Origin: an uncultured Nocardioides sp.
Lineage (GTDB): Bacteria > Actinomycetota > Actinomycetes > Propionibacteriales > Nocardioidaceae
Assembly (NCBI RefSeq): GCF_947488025.1
Contig: NZ_CANKYS010000006.1
Coordinates: 1 to 64,000 of the forward strand
Direction: 5' to 3'
Length of the DNA: 64,000 nt
The notes under the pieces were generated by a model that saw nothing but the letters and a program-made list of their open reading frames with translations, did no database searches and was not told where the DNA came from. The translations under genes and the position numbers were made by a program. Positions within the stretch are counted from its first letter, which is position 1, and each line of letters starts with the position of its first letter. Positions 46,580 to 55,050 of the stretch are shown piece after piece.

Positions 46580-46653
46580 GTGAGGTTCTCCCAGTCGATC
46601 CGGCCACGAGGTCGCCGCCCGCAGGACGCGGAGCGGGCGGTCCGCGCCCAAGG

Positions 46654-46672
46654 TCCCACCACGAAGGTGGGA
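46654..46672 (-). terminator. Hairpin downstream of the ATPase-domain gene
   Basis: TCCCACC at 46654-46660 pairs with GGTGGGA at 46666-46672 around ACGAA. It lies between the ATPase-domain stop and the DUF1269 start, both on the minus strand. No T tract; a weak terminator at best. Confidence 0.35.
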
Positions 46673-46701
46673 GTGGCCTCCTCCGCGACGGGTGACTCCG
46701 G

Positions 46702-47115
46702 CTAGCGCGACGCGTGCTCGTCGACGGCGAAGGACGCCCACACCGCCTTGGGGGACCGGCGATCCGCATCGACACCCCAGTCCCGGCTCGTCGAAGCGAC
46801 GATCTCCAGCCCCCGACCGGTCGAGTCCGTCACTGCCGTCGCTCTCCGGACCGGTTCCTCGGGGGAGTCGTCAGTGACCGTCAGCACGAGCACGTCCTCG
46901 ACCCGCTCGAGCGTGACCGTGAAGGACGTGCGCGCGTGGAGGATGGCGTTGGTGGCGAGCTCGCTGGTCACGAGCCGTACCGGATCGATCAGGTGGGGCA
47001 GCTCGTGCTGCACGAGTCGGTCCGCGACGAACGAGCGTGCCAGGGAGGCGCTGGCCGGGTGCGGGTCGAAGCGCTCGCGATGGGTCCAGACCGGCCCACG
47101 GTGTGCCATCGTCAC
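46702..47115 (-). CDS. Histidine kinase-like ATP-binding protein (anti-sigma type)
   Basis: 137 aa, one HATPase_c_2 domain. The N box is SELATNAILHA, the G1-like box is VTDDSP and the G2 box is TGRGLEIV. This is the RsbW/SpoIIAB-like class of serine kinases that bind sigma factors or anti-anti-sigma factors. The GTG at 47115 is preferred because GGAGG lies 5 nt upstream; ATG at 47109 is the alternative. No sigma factor or antagonist gene is adjacent, so its partner lies elsewhere. It fits a stress-signalling neighbourhood. Confidence 0.85.
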   Translation of the reverse strand: MTMAHRGPVWTHRERFDPHPASASLARSFVADRLVQHELPHLIDPVRLVTSELATNAILHARTSFTVTLERVEDVLVLTVTDDSPEEPVRRATAVTDSTGRGLEIVASTSRDWGVDADRRSPKAVWASFAVDEHASR

Positions 47116-47164
47116 CCCACCCTCCGAAGGGCGTCGCTGAGCGGGTTGGCCGACGCCCGTCGGG

Positions 47165-47554
47165 TCACGACGATACGCCGGGCGAGCCGTCCGCGCGCGG
47201 GGCCTCGCGGGACCGCCGCCACGGCAGCGTGCCCTCCAGCTCCACCTCGAGGGAGAAGCTGAGGAACGTGCGTACGACGACGATGAGGCCGAGCGCCAGC
47301 GCGCTCTCCAGGGTGGGGTCGACCGTGATCGTGAGGACGATGTCCGCGATGATCAGCAGCTCGAGGCCGAGGAGGATCGCGCGTCCCACGCCGCGGCGGA
47401 CCCGTTCGTAGGCCATCGCTGCTCCGGTGCGTCTCGCCGTGACCAGCGCGGAGACGAAGGCTGCCACGGCCCCGACCACGAGCACCACGACTCCTGCCAC
47501 CTCGAACCCGTGGACCACCAGCTCCATGAGCGCGTCGAAGTCTTCGTCCTCCAT
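47165..47554 (-). CDS. DUF1622 family membrane protein
   Basis: 129 aa, three membrane helices: VVHGFEVAGVVVLVVGAVAAF, ILLGLELLIIADIVLTITV and ALALGLIVVVRTFLSFSL, joined by a basic loop, matching DUF1622. The family has no established function; it may be a small channel or sensor subunit. It lies 49 bp upstream of the anti-sigma-type gene on the same strand and may share its transcript. Confidence 0.86.
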   Translation of the reverse strand: MEDEDFDALMELVVHGFEVAGVVVLVVGAVAAFVSALVTARRTGAAMAYERVRRGVGRAILLGLELLIIADIVLTITVDPTLESALALGLIVVVRTFLSFSLEVELEGTLPWRRSREAPRADGSPGVSS

Positions 47555-48069
47555 GTGGCCCAGACTGACACGCTCGCACGTGCTGCCGACACGGGTGCCG
47601 CGGATGTGACGCGGCCACCGCGTCGCGGCCTAGACAGCGTGGCGGGCCGTGGGGGTCCGGCGTAGCGTCGATCGCGGCGGGTGCAGGAGCCCTTGGACAG
47701 CAGATCGGGGCTACGGGGAACTGCCCGTGGGGCTCGTCCAGCCGGCCCCGCGGGCAGCCGCACCCCGTCGTCCCACTGGCGTCGTCCACCTTCGCCGTCG
47801 ACGCAGTCACTCTCGGTCAGTCGGTCGATCTCGGGTCGTGCCGCGGTCCTGTGCGTCCGGGTCGCGGGTCCCGGTCGCCACCGGGACCGACAGGACGCGA
47901 GCACCGGGTGCGGTCGCCGGTGCCCGCGCCCGGAGAGGGCCTTCCCGGGTGCGTGGCGAAGGATCCCGTCGCGGTCGAGATCCCGGGCCCGGGCCCCCGG
48001 AACGTCCTCGGCGTGACGGTCGATCCACGAGGCGGGAGTCCTTCCGCCGGACGGGATCGGGTGATCGAG
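47555..48069. other. Long intergenic stretch before PLD gene 1
   Basis: 515 bp between the divergent DUF1622 and PLD genes. An ORF from 47851 reads through it into the PLD gene, but its 73 extra codons are Pro/Gly/Arg-rich with no domain, so I treat this as untranslated. I see no hairpin, tRNA or clear repeat. It must contain the two divergent promoters. Confidence 0.5.
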
Positions 48070-49386
48070 ATGCGGACCTCTCTCCTGGTGGGAACTGCGG
48101 TGCTGGGCGTCGCCACGGCGGTGGCGGCACCGGTGCTGGCCGCTGCGGTCGGCGGCGGGTCGTCGGAGACGTCGTACGTCGTCGAGGACGCGGCGCGACT
48201 GGCGGTCGCCGGCGTGGTCGAGGCTCCGGTCGCCGACGTCGTCTTCAACGACCCGACGGGCGACGAGGCCGCGCAGGACCGGATCGCCGACCACGTCCGA
48301 CGGGCGATCGACGCGACGCCCGACCACGGCATGATCCGTATGGCGGCCTACAGCTTCGACCGGCCCGACATCGTCGACGCCCTCGAGCGGGCGTGCACCC
48401 AGCGACAGGTCACGGTGCAGGTCGTGCTGAACGACAACTTCGTGGCTGCGCCCGTGCGGCGTCTGCAGCGCCTGCTCGGGCCGGACGCGGGCGCGAGCAG
48501 CGGCGTCTGCCACGCCCGTGGTGAGTCGCGGGGGAGGAGCACGGAGCCGAGCTTCGTCACGGTCTGCCACGCCAGCTGCAGGCTCGGCGACCGCGGCAAC
48601 CAGCACATGAAGCTCTACCTGTTCTCCGGGGGAGTGGGCGCCGCGCCGGTCGTCATGCTGGGCTCCGCCAACCTCACCGGCTACGCAGCCGGCGTGCACT
48701 GGAACGACCTGGTCACCTTCACCGGCAGCCGGCCGCTGTACGACGACTACAGCAGGGTGTTCGGCGAGCTCGCCGCCGATCGCCTGGTCTCCCAGCCTGC
48801 GGTGAGCGTCGCCCACGGCGACGTGACGACGAGCGTCCCCGCCGGCCCGTCGGACACCGCTGACGACGACCCCGTCGCCCAGCGACTGGCGAAGGTCGAC
48901 TGCCGCGCGCTGCCCGGCAGCGGGATGGGCGGTCGGACCGTGGTCCGGATCAGCATGTACGGCTGGCGCGGGGAGCGCGGCGCCGACCTGGCCCGGCGGG
49001 TGGCCGAGCTGCACGACCAGGGGTGCCGCGTCCAGGCGCTGGTGAGCGCCGCCGGTGCGGACGTGGTCGAGACCCTGGTCGGCGCCGGCGTCCGCGTGCG
49101 GAGCGGGTCGCTCGACGTCGACGGCGACGTCACGACGGGTTTCGAGGACTCGGGGTGGGAGCACTTCGTGCACGAGAAGTGGATGTCGGTCGACGGGACC
49201 TGGGACGGCTCGCCCACCCGGGCGGTGTGGACCGGCTCGGAGAACTGGTCGGACGTCTCCCTCCTCAACGACGAGCTGGTGGTGATGATCCCGCGCGAGC
49301 GAGTCCACGACGCGTACGTCGAGCACTTCGACGACGTCTGGAGCGACCACTCGAAGGCGTTCGCACCGGCGGCCGGTCGGATGTGA
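48070..49386 (+). CDS. Secreted phospholipase D-like protein 1
   Basis: 438 aa. Signal peptide about 1-26 (MRTSLLVGTAVLGVATAVAA...). Two PLD-like halves. The first HxK is at 179 (NQHMKLYLFS) with GSAN at 199-201; the usual Asp after HxKx4 is Ser. The second is HEKWMSVD at 368 with GSENW at 389, retaining Asp. Cys147, Cys166 and Cys170 precede the first motif; Cys278 and Cys319 lie later. Likely a phosphodiesterase acting on lipid or nucleic acid outside the cell. Paralogue of the next gene. Confidence 0.87.
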   Translation: MRTSLLVGTAVLGVATAVAAPVLAAAVGGGSSETSYVVEDAARLAVAGVVEAPVADVVFNDPTGDEAAQDRIADHVRRAIDATPDHGMIRMAAYSFDRPDIVDALERACTQRQVTVQVVLNDNFVAAPVRRLQRLLGPDAGASSGVCHARGESRGRSTEPSFVTVCHASCRLGDRGNQHMKLYLFSGGVGAAPVVMLGSANLTGYAAGVHWNDLVTFTGSRPLYDDYSRVFGELAADRLVSQPAVSVAHGDVTTSVPAGPSDTADDDPVAQRLAKVDCRALPGSGMGGRTVVRISMYGWRGERGADLARRVAELHDQGCRVQALVSAAGADVVETLVGAGVRVRSGSLDVDGDVTTGFEDSGWEHFVHEKWMSVDGTWDGSPTRAVWTGSENWSDVSLLNDELVVMIPRERVHDAYVEHFDDVWSDHSKAFAPAAGRM

Positions 49387-49408
49387 GCCTCGTCTCCACA
49401 TCTGTACC

Positions 49409-49438
49409 CCCCGGCCCGACAACTTTGTCGGGTCGGGG
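49409..49438 (+). terminator. Hairpin terminator after PLD gene 1
   Basis: CCCCGGCCCGACA at 49409-49421 pairs with TGTCGGGTCGGGG at 49426-49438 around a 4-nt loop, with one mismatch in 13. No T tract follows, but the stem is very stable and lies 23 bp after the stop codon. Confidence 0.65.
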
Positions 49439-49580
49439 ATCGTCACCCCTTGGACGGGACCGGACCTGCGGACTGCGCGGGTCCGGTCGACATGCCCTTC
49501 CCATCCCCTGACAGCAGGGTCGTGGGGCCGGGCCTGAACGTGACGACGCCACCGACGGTGGCGGTCGGGAAGGCGAGTTC

Positions 49581-51056
49581 GTGCCGAGGTTGTTGGTCCT
49601 GTTCTCTCTGTGCCTGGTCCTGGGCACCCCGCTGGCCGCGGTCCCCGCCGCAGCCGCCCCCGCCGGCGTGACTGCCTCGGCCGGGGCCGCGACGACTGCC
49701 TCGACGGCGGCCGCCGCCAGGACGACGCAATCGGCCCGCAAGCGCTGGAAGGCCCCGCAGGGCCCGTTCTTCAACGACCCGCGCCGCAAGAAGGGCTGGT
49801 TCCGCATCGAGCGGAAGGTCATCGACACGATCAAGCACACGCCGAAGGGCTCGACGATCCGGATCGCGGTCTACTCCTTCGACCGGATGCCGGTCGCGAA
49901 GGCGCTCATCGCCGCGCACCGGCGCGGCGTCAAGGTGCAGATGATCCTCAACGACCACCAGTACACGAGGGCGATGCGGGCGGTCCGCAAGGAGATCGGG
50001 GCCAAGCGCTATCGCTCGAGTTTCATCTACCGGTGCACGGCCGGGTGCCGCAGCAAGCAGAACCAGTACAACAACATGCACACCAAGTTCTACTCGTTCT
50101 CACGGGCCGGCAGGTCGAAGGACGTGCTGGCCGTGGGGTCGGCCAACCTGATGCTCAACGCCGACAAGCACCAGTGGAACGACCTCTACTTCACCTCCGG
50201 CGACCACGAGCTGTTCCGCCAGTTCGTCCGGCTGTTCAACGACATGCGCACGGACTACGACACCCGACAGCCGCCGCAGCTCTTCTGCGGCACGCCCGCC
50301 AACGGCGTCGCGTGCGACGACTCGGTCGACAAGCACACGGTCTGGGCCTGGCCCAAGCCGTCCGGGCCCAAGAACGACCTCGTCCTCGACCTGCTCGGCA
50401 AGGTCCAGTGCCTGACCCCCGACGGTGCGGGTGGGCAGAAGCGGAGCCGCATCGCGGTGTCGATGCACACCATGCGGGGCAACCGCGGGGACTACCTGGC
50501 CTCGGCGATCCGGCAGAAGTGGATCGAGGGGTGCAAGGTGCGCCTGATGTACGGCCTGATCGGCTACCACACCAAGCGCGTCGTGGGTGCTCCGACGCCG
50601 CGCGGACGGATCCCGCTGCGCTCGACCGGCCTGGACTTCAACCCCGACGACGACTACGACCTGAACAAGGACGGCAAGGACGACCTGATCCTCAGCGTCT
50701 ACAGCCACCAGAAGTACGTCGCGATCCAGGGCACCTACAACGGCGTCCCCGACACCAACATGGTCGTCACCGGGTCCGCCAACTGGGCCAGCCTGAGCCC
50801 CGGCAACGACGAGCTCTGGATGACCATCCGCGGCAAGAAGCTGACCCGGAAGTACGTCAAGAACTTCAACTACCAGTGGCGCAACAAGCGCAACTCGCGC
50901 AACGCCTACACCACGACGTACGTCAACTTCCGCGTCGCGCGGACGGTGGTCGACGAGGACGGCTCGCCCCGCACCGTCTGGCGGACCGTCCGGCGCCCGG
51001 TCACGACGATCGAGCGTGACCGCTACCGCAAGGGTCCCTACTGGGAGGCCGGCTGA
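49581..51056 (+). CDS. Secreted phospholipase D-like protein 2
   Basis: 491 aa. Signal peptide about 1-26, then an Ala/Thr-rich linker and the PLD-like fold. First motif MHTKFYSFS (His167) with GSANL at 186; second SHQKYVAIQ (His376) with GSANW at 398. Both Asp positions are replaced (Ser, Gln). A CTAGC pair (Cys152, Cys156) precedes the first motif, as in PLD1. A DLNKDGKDD loop at about 360-368 matches a calcium-binding EF-hand/dockerin pattern. The C-terminus is basic. GTG start. Gene duplication with its neighbour is clear. Confidence 0.87.
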   Translation: MPRLLVLFSLCLVLGTPLAAVPAAAAPAGVTASAGAATTASTAAAARTTQSARKRWKAPQGPFFNDPRRKKGWFRIERKVIDTIKHTPKGSTIRIAVYSFDRMPVAKALIAAHRRGVKVQMILNDHQYTRAMRAVRKEIGAKRYRSSFIYRCTAGCRSKQNQYNNMHTKFYSFSRAGRSKDVLAVGSANLMLNADKHQWNDLYFTSGDHELFRQFVRLFNDMRTDYDTRQPPQLFCGTPANGVACDDSVDKHTVWAWPKPSGPKNDLVLDLLGKVQCLTPDGAGGQKRSRIAVSMHTMRGNRGDYLASAIRQKWIEGCKVRLMYGLIGYHTKRVVGAPTPRGRIPLRSTGLDFNPDDDYDLNKDGKDDLILSVYSHQKYVAIQGTYNGVPDTNMVVTGSANWASLSPGNDELWMTIRGKKLTRKYVKNFNYQWRNKRNSRNAYTTTYVNFRVARTVVDEDGSPRTVWRTVRRPVTTIERDRYRKGPYWEAG

Positions 51057-51105
51057 CAGTCGAGGGCGAAGGACGACCGGCGCACGGCGCGACCGGAGCC
51101 CCGTG

Positions 51106-51891
51106 TCAGGCAGCCGAGAGCGAGTCGGCCGAACGTCCGCTCGCGCGGCTGGCACGGCGCAGCACGACGGCCACGCCCACGAGCGCCAGGACGAAGGCGA
51201 TCCACTGGGCGCCGGCGAGGGCGACGGTGGGTGACTCGGCGTCGACGGCGGCGTCTGCGAAGGCGAAGGTGGTGAAGTCGATCCAGGCGTGGAGCAGCAT
51301 GCAGACCACCAGGGTGCCGGAGACGCGTCGGGTGATGTAGAAGACGGAGCCGGCGAGGAAGGCGATGAGGATCTGCTGGACCGTCGACCCGACGGACTGC
51401 CCGAACAAGGCATTGAGGGCATGGATCAGGCCGAAGAGCAGGCAGCTGAAGAACCACGAGAGGGCTTCACCGAATCCGCCCCGAAGACCGACCAGACCGG
51501 TGCCGCGCGTCAGGATCTCCTCGCTGAACCCGACGAGGAGACATCCGATCCCGAGGGCGAGCAGGAAGCCCGCGGACCGGTCGGCCTCGCCGGATCCGCC
51601 GAGCAGGAAGCCCAGCCCCGGCAGGAACATGAACACGGGAACCGCCCACAGCCACTTCGGTGCACGCATGTCCTCGTGGAGCGCCGGCCCCCACCACCCG
51701 AGGTAGCTGGTGGCCGCGGCCAGGAACACCGCCCCGATGGCGACGGGCACGACGATGCCCTCGACCACCGTGCTGGTCGAGGACCCCACCTCGTCGTACT
51801 CGAATCCGAGGAAGGACCAGGTCACGGCGACGATCGCCATGTAACCGAGTCCGATGCCGACGGTGACGAGGGGACGAGGAGCGACGCGCAT
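51106..51891 (-). CDS. CPBP family intramembrane protease
   Basis: 261 aa, about seven helices. The CPBP (Abi/Rce1-like) motifs are visible: EEILTRG for the paired Glu, FGLIHALNALFG for the first His and LLHAWIDFTTF for the second His. These membrane proteases process prenylated or signal proteins, or take part in bacteriocin self-immunity. AAGGAA lies upstream of ATG 51891; the longer ORF start was rejected because MRVAPRPL is followed directly by the first helix. Converges on PLD gene 2. Confidence 0.88.
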   Translation of the reverse strand: MRVAPRPLVTVGIGLGYMAIVAVTWSFLGFEYDEVGSSTSTVVEGIVVPVAIGAVFLAAATSYLGWWGPALHEDMRAPKWLWAVPVFMFLPGLGFLLGGSGEADRSAGFLLALGIGCLLVGFSEEILTRGTGLVGLRGGFGEALSWFFSCLLFGLIHALNALFGQSVGSTVQQILIAFLAGSVFYITRRVSGTLVVCMLLHAWIDFTTFAFADAAVDAESPTVALAGAQWIAFVLALVGVAVVLRRASRASGRSADSLSAA

Positions 51892-52012
51892 GGCGATTCC
51901 TTCGCGTGGGGACGGGGTGGTCACGACGGTAGTGACGGCGGGGAGTCCTGCCCACGCTGTCGAGCCTCGTAACCGTTACAGCTGATCGGGTGCGGTCACC
52001 CGATGGTCCCGA

Positions 52013-53035
52013 TCACCCACCCCCGCCGGCCGTCGTACCGAGCCGCACCTCGCGACCCCGGGTGGTGTCCAGCACGACGGTCACTCCCGGCGGGAGCACC
52101 TCCTCGAGGTCGTCCATCAGCGTCCGCGTCGTGGGCAGCGGTGCGGGGTGCCGGATGCTCACGAAGGCCGTCAGCGACGCGAAGCGCACGTCGGTCACCT
52201 GGGCTCCCGGCGACTCGTCGAGCCAGGCTTGCGTCACGGTCTCGATGCGATGGCTCCACGCCGCGATCGCCACCGCCAGGGCGGTGTTGCCGGCCAGGGG
52301 CACGGCCACCAGCACGAAGAGCGCGCCGAGGACCAGTCGTGATCCTCGCGCGGGCCGCCGCGCGGCATGCTCGTGCCGGGAGTACCCCAGTGCTGCGAAC
52401 GTGACGACACCGGCCAGCACCAGTGCGAGCAGGTTGGAGGCGAAGAGCAGACCAGCGCCGAGCGCCAGCTCCGGCTCGCCGTGGCCGAGGCAGATCCCCG
52501 TGACGACGAGCGGGGGGACCAGCGAGATGGCGATGGCGACTCCCGGGAGGACCGCAGCGACGTCACGTCGTGCCAGTGCGACCGCGCCGGCGAGCCCTGT
52601 CGCGATCGCCGCGACGAGGTCGAGCATGCCGGGGGAGGTGCGCCCCGCGACCTGCGAGTTGTCGAGGAGGTCGACGTCGGCCACCGGCACAGCGGCGAAG
52701 AGCACCCCGACGATCATGACCATGACCGCACCACCCAGCACGAACCACCCGGATCCGGTGCGTCGGCCCATGACCACGCCGAGCGCGATGCCCATGATCG
52801 GAGTCGACAGCGGGGCGATGATCATCGCGCCGATGACGGTCGCGGTCGAGTCGGCGAGGACGCCGGCTCCCGCGATCACCGCCGACAGGACCAGCATGGA
52901 CCAGAAGGCAGACTTCTTGGACCTCGAGTCGCCGGAACGCAGTGTCAGGTCGGCAGCGAGCGCGTCCAAGGTGCGACGCTGCGACTCGGGCAGCACCCGC
53001 ACCCGCAGAGTGTGCAGCACCGGTGTGCGTGCCAT
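52013..53035 (-). CDS. DUF389 family membrane protein
   Basis: 340 aa. Typical DUF389: a basic cytosolic start (LHTLRVRVLPESQRRTLDALAADL), then helices with SAVIAGAGVLADSTATVIGAMIIAPLSTPIMG and LVAAIATGLAGAVALARRDVAAVLPGVAIAISLVPPL. Function unknown; the family is linked to membrane stress in some bacteria. AGGAG lies upstream of the ATG. Divergent from the TPR gene, sharing the 204-bp gap that carries heptamer repeats. Confidence 0.9.
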   Translation of the reverse strand: MARTPVLHTLRVRVLPESQRRTLDALAADLTLRSGDSRSKKSAFWSMLVLSAVIAGAGVLADSTATVIGAMIIAPLSTPIMGIALGVVMGRRTGSGWFVLGGAVMVMIVGVLFAAVPVADVDLLDNSQVAGRTSPGMLDLVAAIATGLAGAVALARRDVAAVLPGVAIAISLVPPLVVTGICLGHGEPELALGAGLLFASNLLALVLAGVVTFAALGYSRHEHAARRPARGSRLVLGALFVLVAVPLAGNTALAVAIAAWSHRIETVTQAWLDESPGAQVTDVRFASLTAFVSIRHPAPLPTTRTLMDDLEEVLPPGVTVVLDTTRGREVRLGTTAGGGG

Positions 53036-53160
53036 GGCGGCTCCTGCGACGTCGGAGGGACACGGTCCGATTGACCGGTCGCGAGTGACCACCAGTCGGG
53101 TGTGCTGACGGTAGGACCGGCCGCGCCGTTGCAGCAAGGACGTCGGTCGAGCCCTCGTCT

Positions 53161-53203
53161 GTCCAAGCCGCTTCCGAGCCCCGTCCAAGCCTTGTCCAAG
53201 GCT
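53161..53203 (+). promoter_or_regulatory. Three phased GTCCAAG heptamers
   Basis: GTCCAAG occurs at 53161, 53183 and 53194, all in one direction, with start spacings of 22 and 11 bp, that is, one and two helical turns. The last also forms a 7-bp palindrome (53188-53203). Same-face heptamers with 11- or 22-bp spacing are the known layout of SARP-type regulator sites. Confidence 0.5.
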
Positions 53204-53226
53204 GGTCGGGGGGTGGGTGAGTCGCC

Positions 53227-53232
53227 TACCGT
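53227..53232 (+). promoter_or_regulatory. Predicted -10 element for the TPR gene
   Basis: TACCGT lies 7 nt before the GTG, which has no Shine-Dalgarno sequence. The last heptamer ends 27 bp upstream of it, a plausible position for an activator. Confidence 0.45.
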
Positions 53233-53239
53233 GTGACGG

Positions 53240-54889
53240 GTGGAGGGAGCCGGAGCACCTGCTGCGGGCGTCGGCGATGCCCCGAGCCCGGTCGCGGTGA
53301 TCGACGCCCTCAAGCGGATCCTCGACAGCGACGAGCTGCGCCCGTCCCGCCGGTCCCGTGACTTCCTCTCGTACGTCGTCACAGAGACGCTTGCCGGCCG
53401 CGGGGACCGGCTCAAGGAGCGCACGGTGGCGCGCTACGCCATGGGTCGGGACGGCAGCTTCAGCGGGGCCACGGACTCGGGTGCCCGCGTCCAGGCGACG
53501 CGGCTGAGGGCGGTGCTCGAGCGCTACTACGCCGGGTCGGGCGCTGACGAGGAGGTGGTGATCGGGCTGGCCCGCGGACGCTACACGCCGACCTTCACCC
53601 ACCGCCGACGCCCTCCGGGAGCCCCGCTGGACGTCGAGCTCCGCTCGGGCATCGCGATCGTCGCTCTCGCCGATCTCCGGCTCGACGCCGAGGGTGATGC
53701 GACGGCTCGGGTGCTCTCCGACTCCCTCGTCCGTGCCCTCGCCACGTTTCCCCAGCTCCGTGTGGTGGGACCCGTGGCGTCCGAGCGGGGCATGAGCGGA
53801 ACGGTGGACGTCCGCACGGTGGCGCGGTCCTTCGACGTCGAGTACGTCCTGGACGGCGAGCTGTTGGCGTCGGGGTCGCTGCTCCGGTTGTGCATCAGCG
53901 TCCACGACGGGGCGACGGGCGCCGTGGTGTGGTCGGAGAAGTTCGAGGGGGAACGCGGGGGTCGGGTCGGCTTCGAGGACCAGGACGACGTCGTACGACG
54001 CATCGCGGCCACCGTCGGCGACGTGCGCGGCGTGGTGACGCGCGACGTCGAACGACAGAGCGCCCAGGGCGTCGATCCGCGCAGGCCGACGGCCGTCCTG
54101 GCGTTCTACCGGTTCGCCGCCTCCGGGACGCGGTCCGACACCGAGGTCGCGGCCCGCGAGCTGGACGCTGCCCTGACCACGCGGCCCGACGACGTCGTGA
54201 TGCTCGCCATGGCGGGGTGGGTCCAGTGCTACCTGGCCATCATGGGATGGACCGATGACAAAGGGGCGTCGACTGACCGTGCCGAAGCCCTGGCGTCCCG
54301 CGCTCTCGCGCTCGATCCGCTGAACGCCCACGCCCACCAGGTGCTCGCCGGAGTGGCCCTGCGTCGCGGCGTTCCGGCCCAGGTCCGCCACCACGCCCGG
54401 CGCGCCGTCGAGCTGAGCCCGGTCAACGCGTCCTTGCTCTACACGTCCGGGGTGCTGCTGATCCAAGTGGGCGACTGGGACGACGGCGTCGAGATGATCC
54501 GCGAGTCCAACCGGCTCAACCCGTTCCACCCCGGTTACCAGCACGTCTTCCTGGGGCTCGAGGCCCTCGTCGCGGGGGACGACGCGGCCGCCCTGGCGGA
54601 GATGAGCCTCCTGCGCCATCCCGACGACCTGTGGGGGCCGTTCCTCAGGTTCCTCGCGCTCGCCGGGCAGGGGTACGACGAGAGTGCCCGGCACGAGCTC
54701 GACGCCGCGCTGGTCGTGGTGCCCGAGCTCCTGGACGACGACGCCGCCTACGTGACCGACGAGCTGCGCGACGCGCCTCTCGACGTGCGGGTCGAGCTCC
54801 GCCGTCGCGTTCGCGCGTGGGTCGCGGAGCGGGAAAAATTCTCCGCCGACCCCGTAACACCCGGGAACGGTCCGGCGCTGAGCAAGTAG
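53240..54889 (+). CDS. TolB-like/TPR protein with N-terminal winged-helix-like domain
   Basis: 549 aa. The N-terminal domain (about 20-118: LKRILDSDELRPSRRSRDFLSYVVTE, GRGDRLKERTVARYAMGR, RVQATRLRAVLERYY, then ARGRYTPTF) matches a domain seen mostly in Acidobacteria ahead of TolB-like/TPR modules. Residues 130-265 are TolB-like (VALADLRLDAEG, FDVEYVLDGELLASG), and 290-480 carry TPR-like helices (ALALDPLNAHAHQVLAG). No signal peptide or cyclase domain. The layout recalls CadC/SARP regulators. GTG start is probably leaderless. Confidence 0.78.
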   Translation: MEGAGAPAAGVGDAPSPVAVIDALKRILDSDELRPSRRSRDFLSYVVTETLAGRGDRLKERTVARYAMGRDGSFSGATDSGARVQATRLRAVLERYYAGSGADEEVVIGLARGRYTPTFTHRRRPPGAPLDVELRSGIAIVALADLRLDAEGDATARVLSDSLVRALATFPQLRVVGPVASERGMSGTVDVRTVARSFDVEYVLDGELLASGSLLRLCISVHDGATGAVVWSEKFEGERGGRVGFEDQDDVVRRIAATVGDVRGVVTRDVERQSAQGVDPRRPTAVLAFYRFAASGTRSDTEVAARELDAALTTRPDDVVMLAMAGWVQCYLAIMGWTDDKGASTDRAEALASRALALDPLNAHAHQVLAGVALRRGVPAQVRHHARRAVELSPVNASLLYTSGVLLIQVGDWDDGVEMIRESNRLNPFHPGYQHVFLGLEALVAGDDAAALAEMSLLRHPDDLWGPFLRFLALAGQGYDESARHELDAALVVVPELLDDDAAYVTDELRDAPLDVRVELRRRVRAWVAEREKFSADPVTPGNGPALSK

Positions 54890-54994
54890 CGGCCGCGTTC
54901 CGCTGGGTCCAACACCGCTCACCCGTGCCTCGACCTCCCGCCGTGGCACGGATCCCCCCAGATGCGGTGGGACGGCCCGTTCAACGCGCAGACC

Positions 54995-55024
54995 AGCGGT
55001 GTGGCCCTCCGGGGCCACGCCGCT
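54995..55024. terminator. Strong hairpin between convergent genes
   Basis: A 13-bp stem (54995-55007 with 55012-55024, one wobble) closes on TCCG, a UNCG-type tetraloop. It lies between the convergent TPR and transporter genes, so it could end transcription from both sides. No T tract. Confidence 0.7.
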
Positions 55025-55050
55025 GCTGCGTTCTGGCTCAGCGGATGGGT

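Noticed and set aside
47851..48069. 73-codon N-terminal extension of PLD protein 1
   Set aside because: Pro/Gly/Arg-rich, and it would hide the clean signal peptide that begins at 48070.
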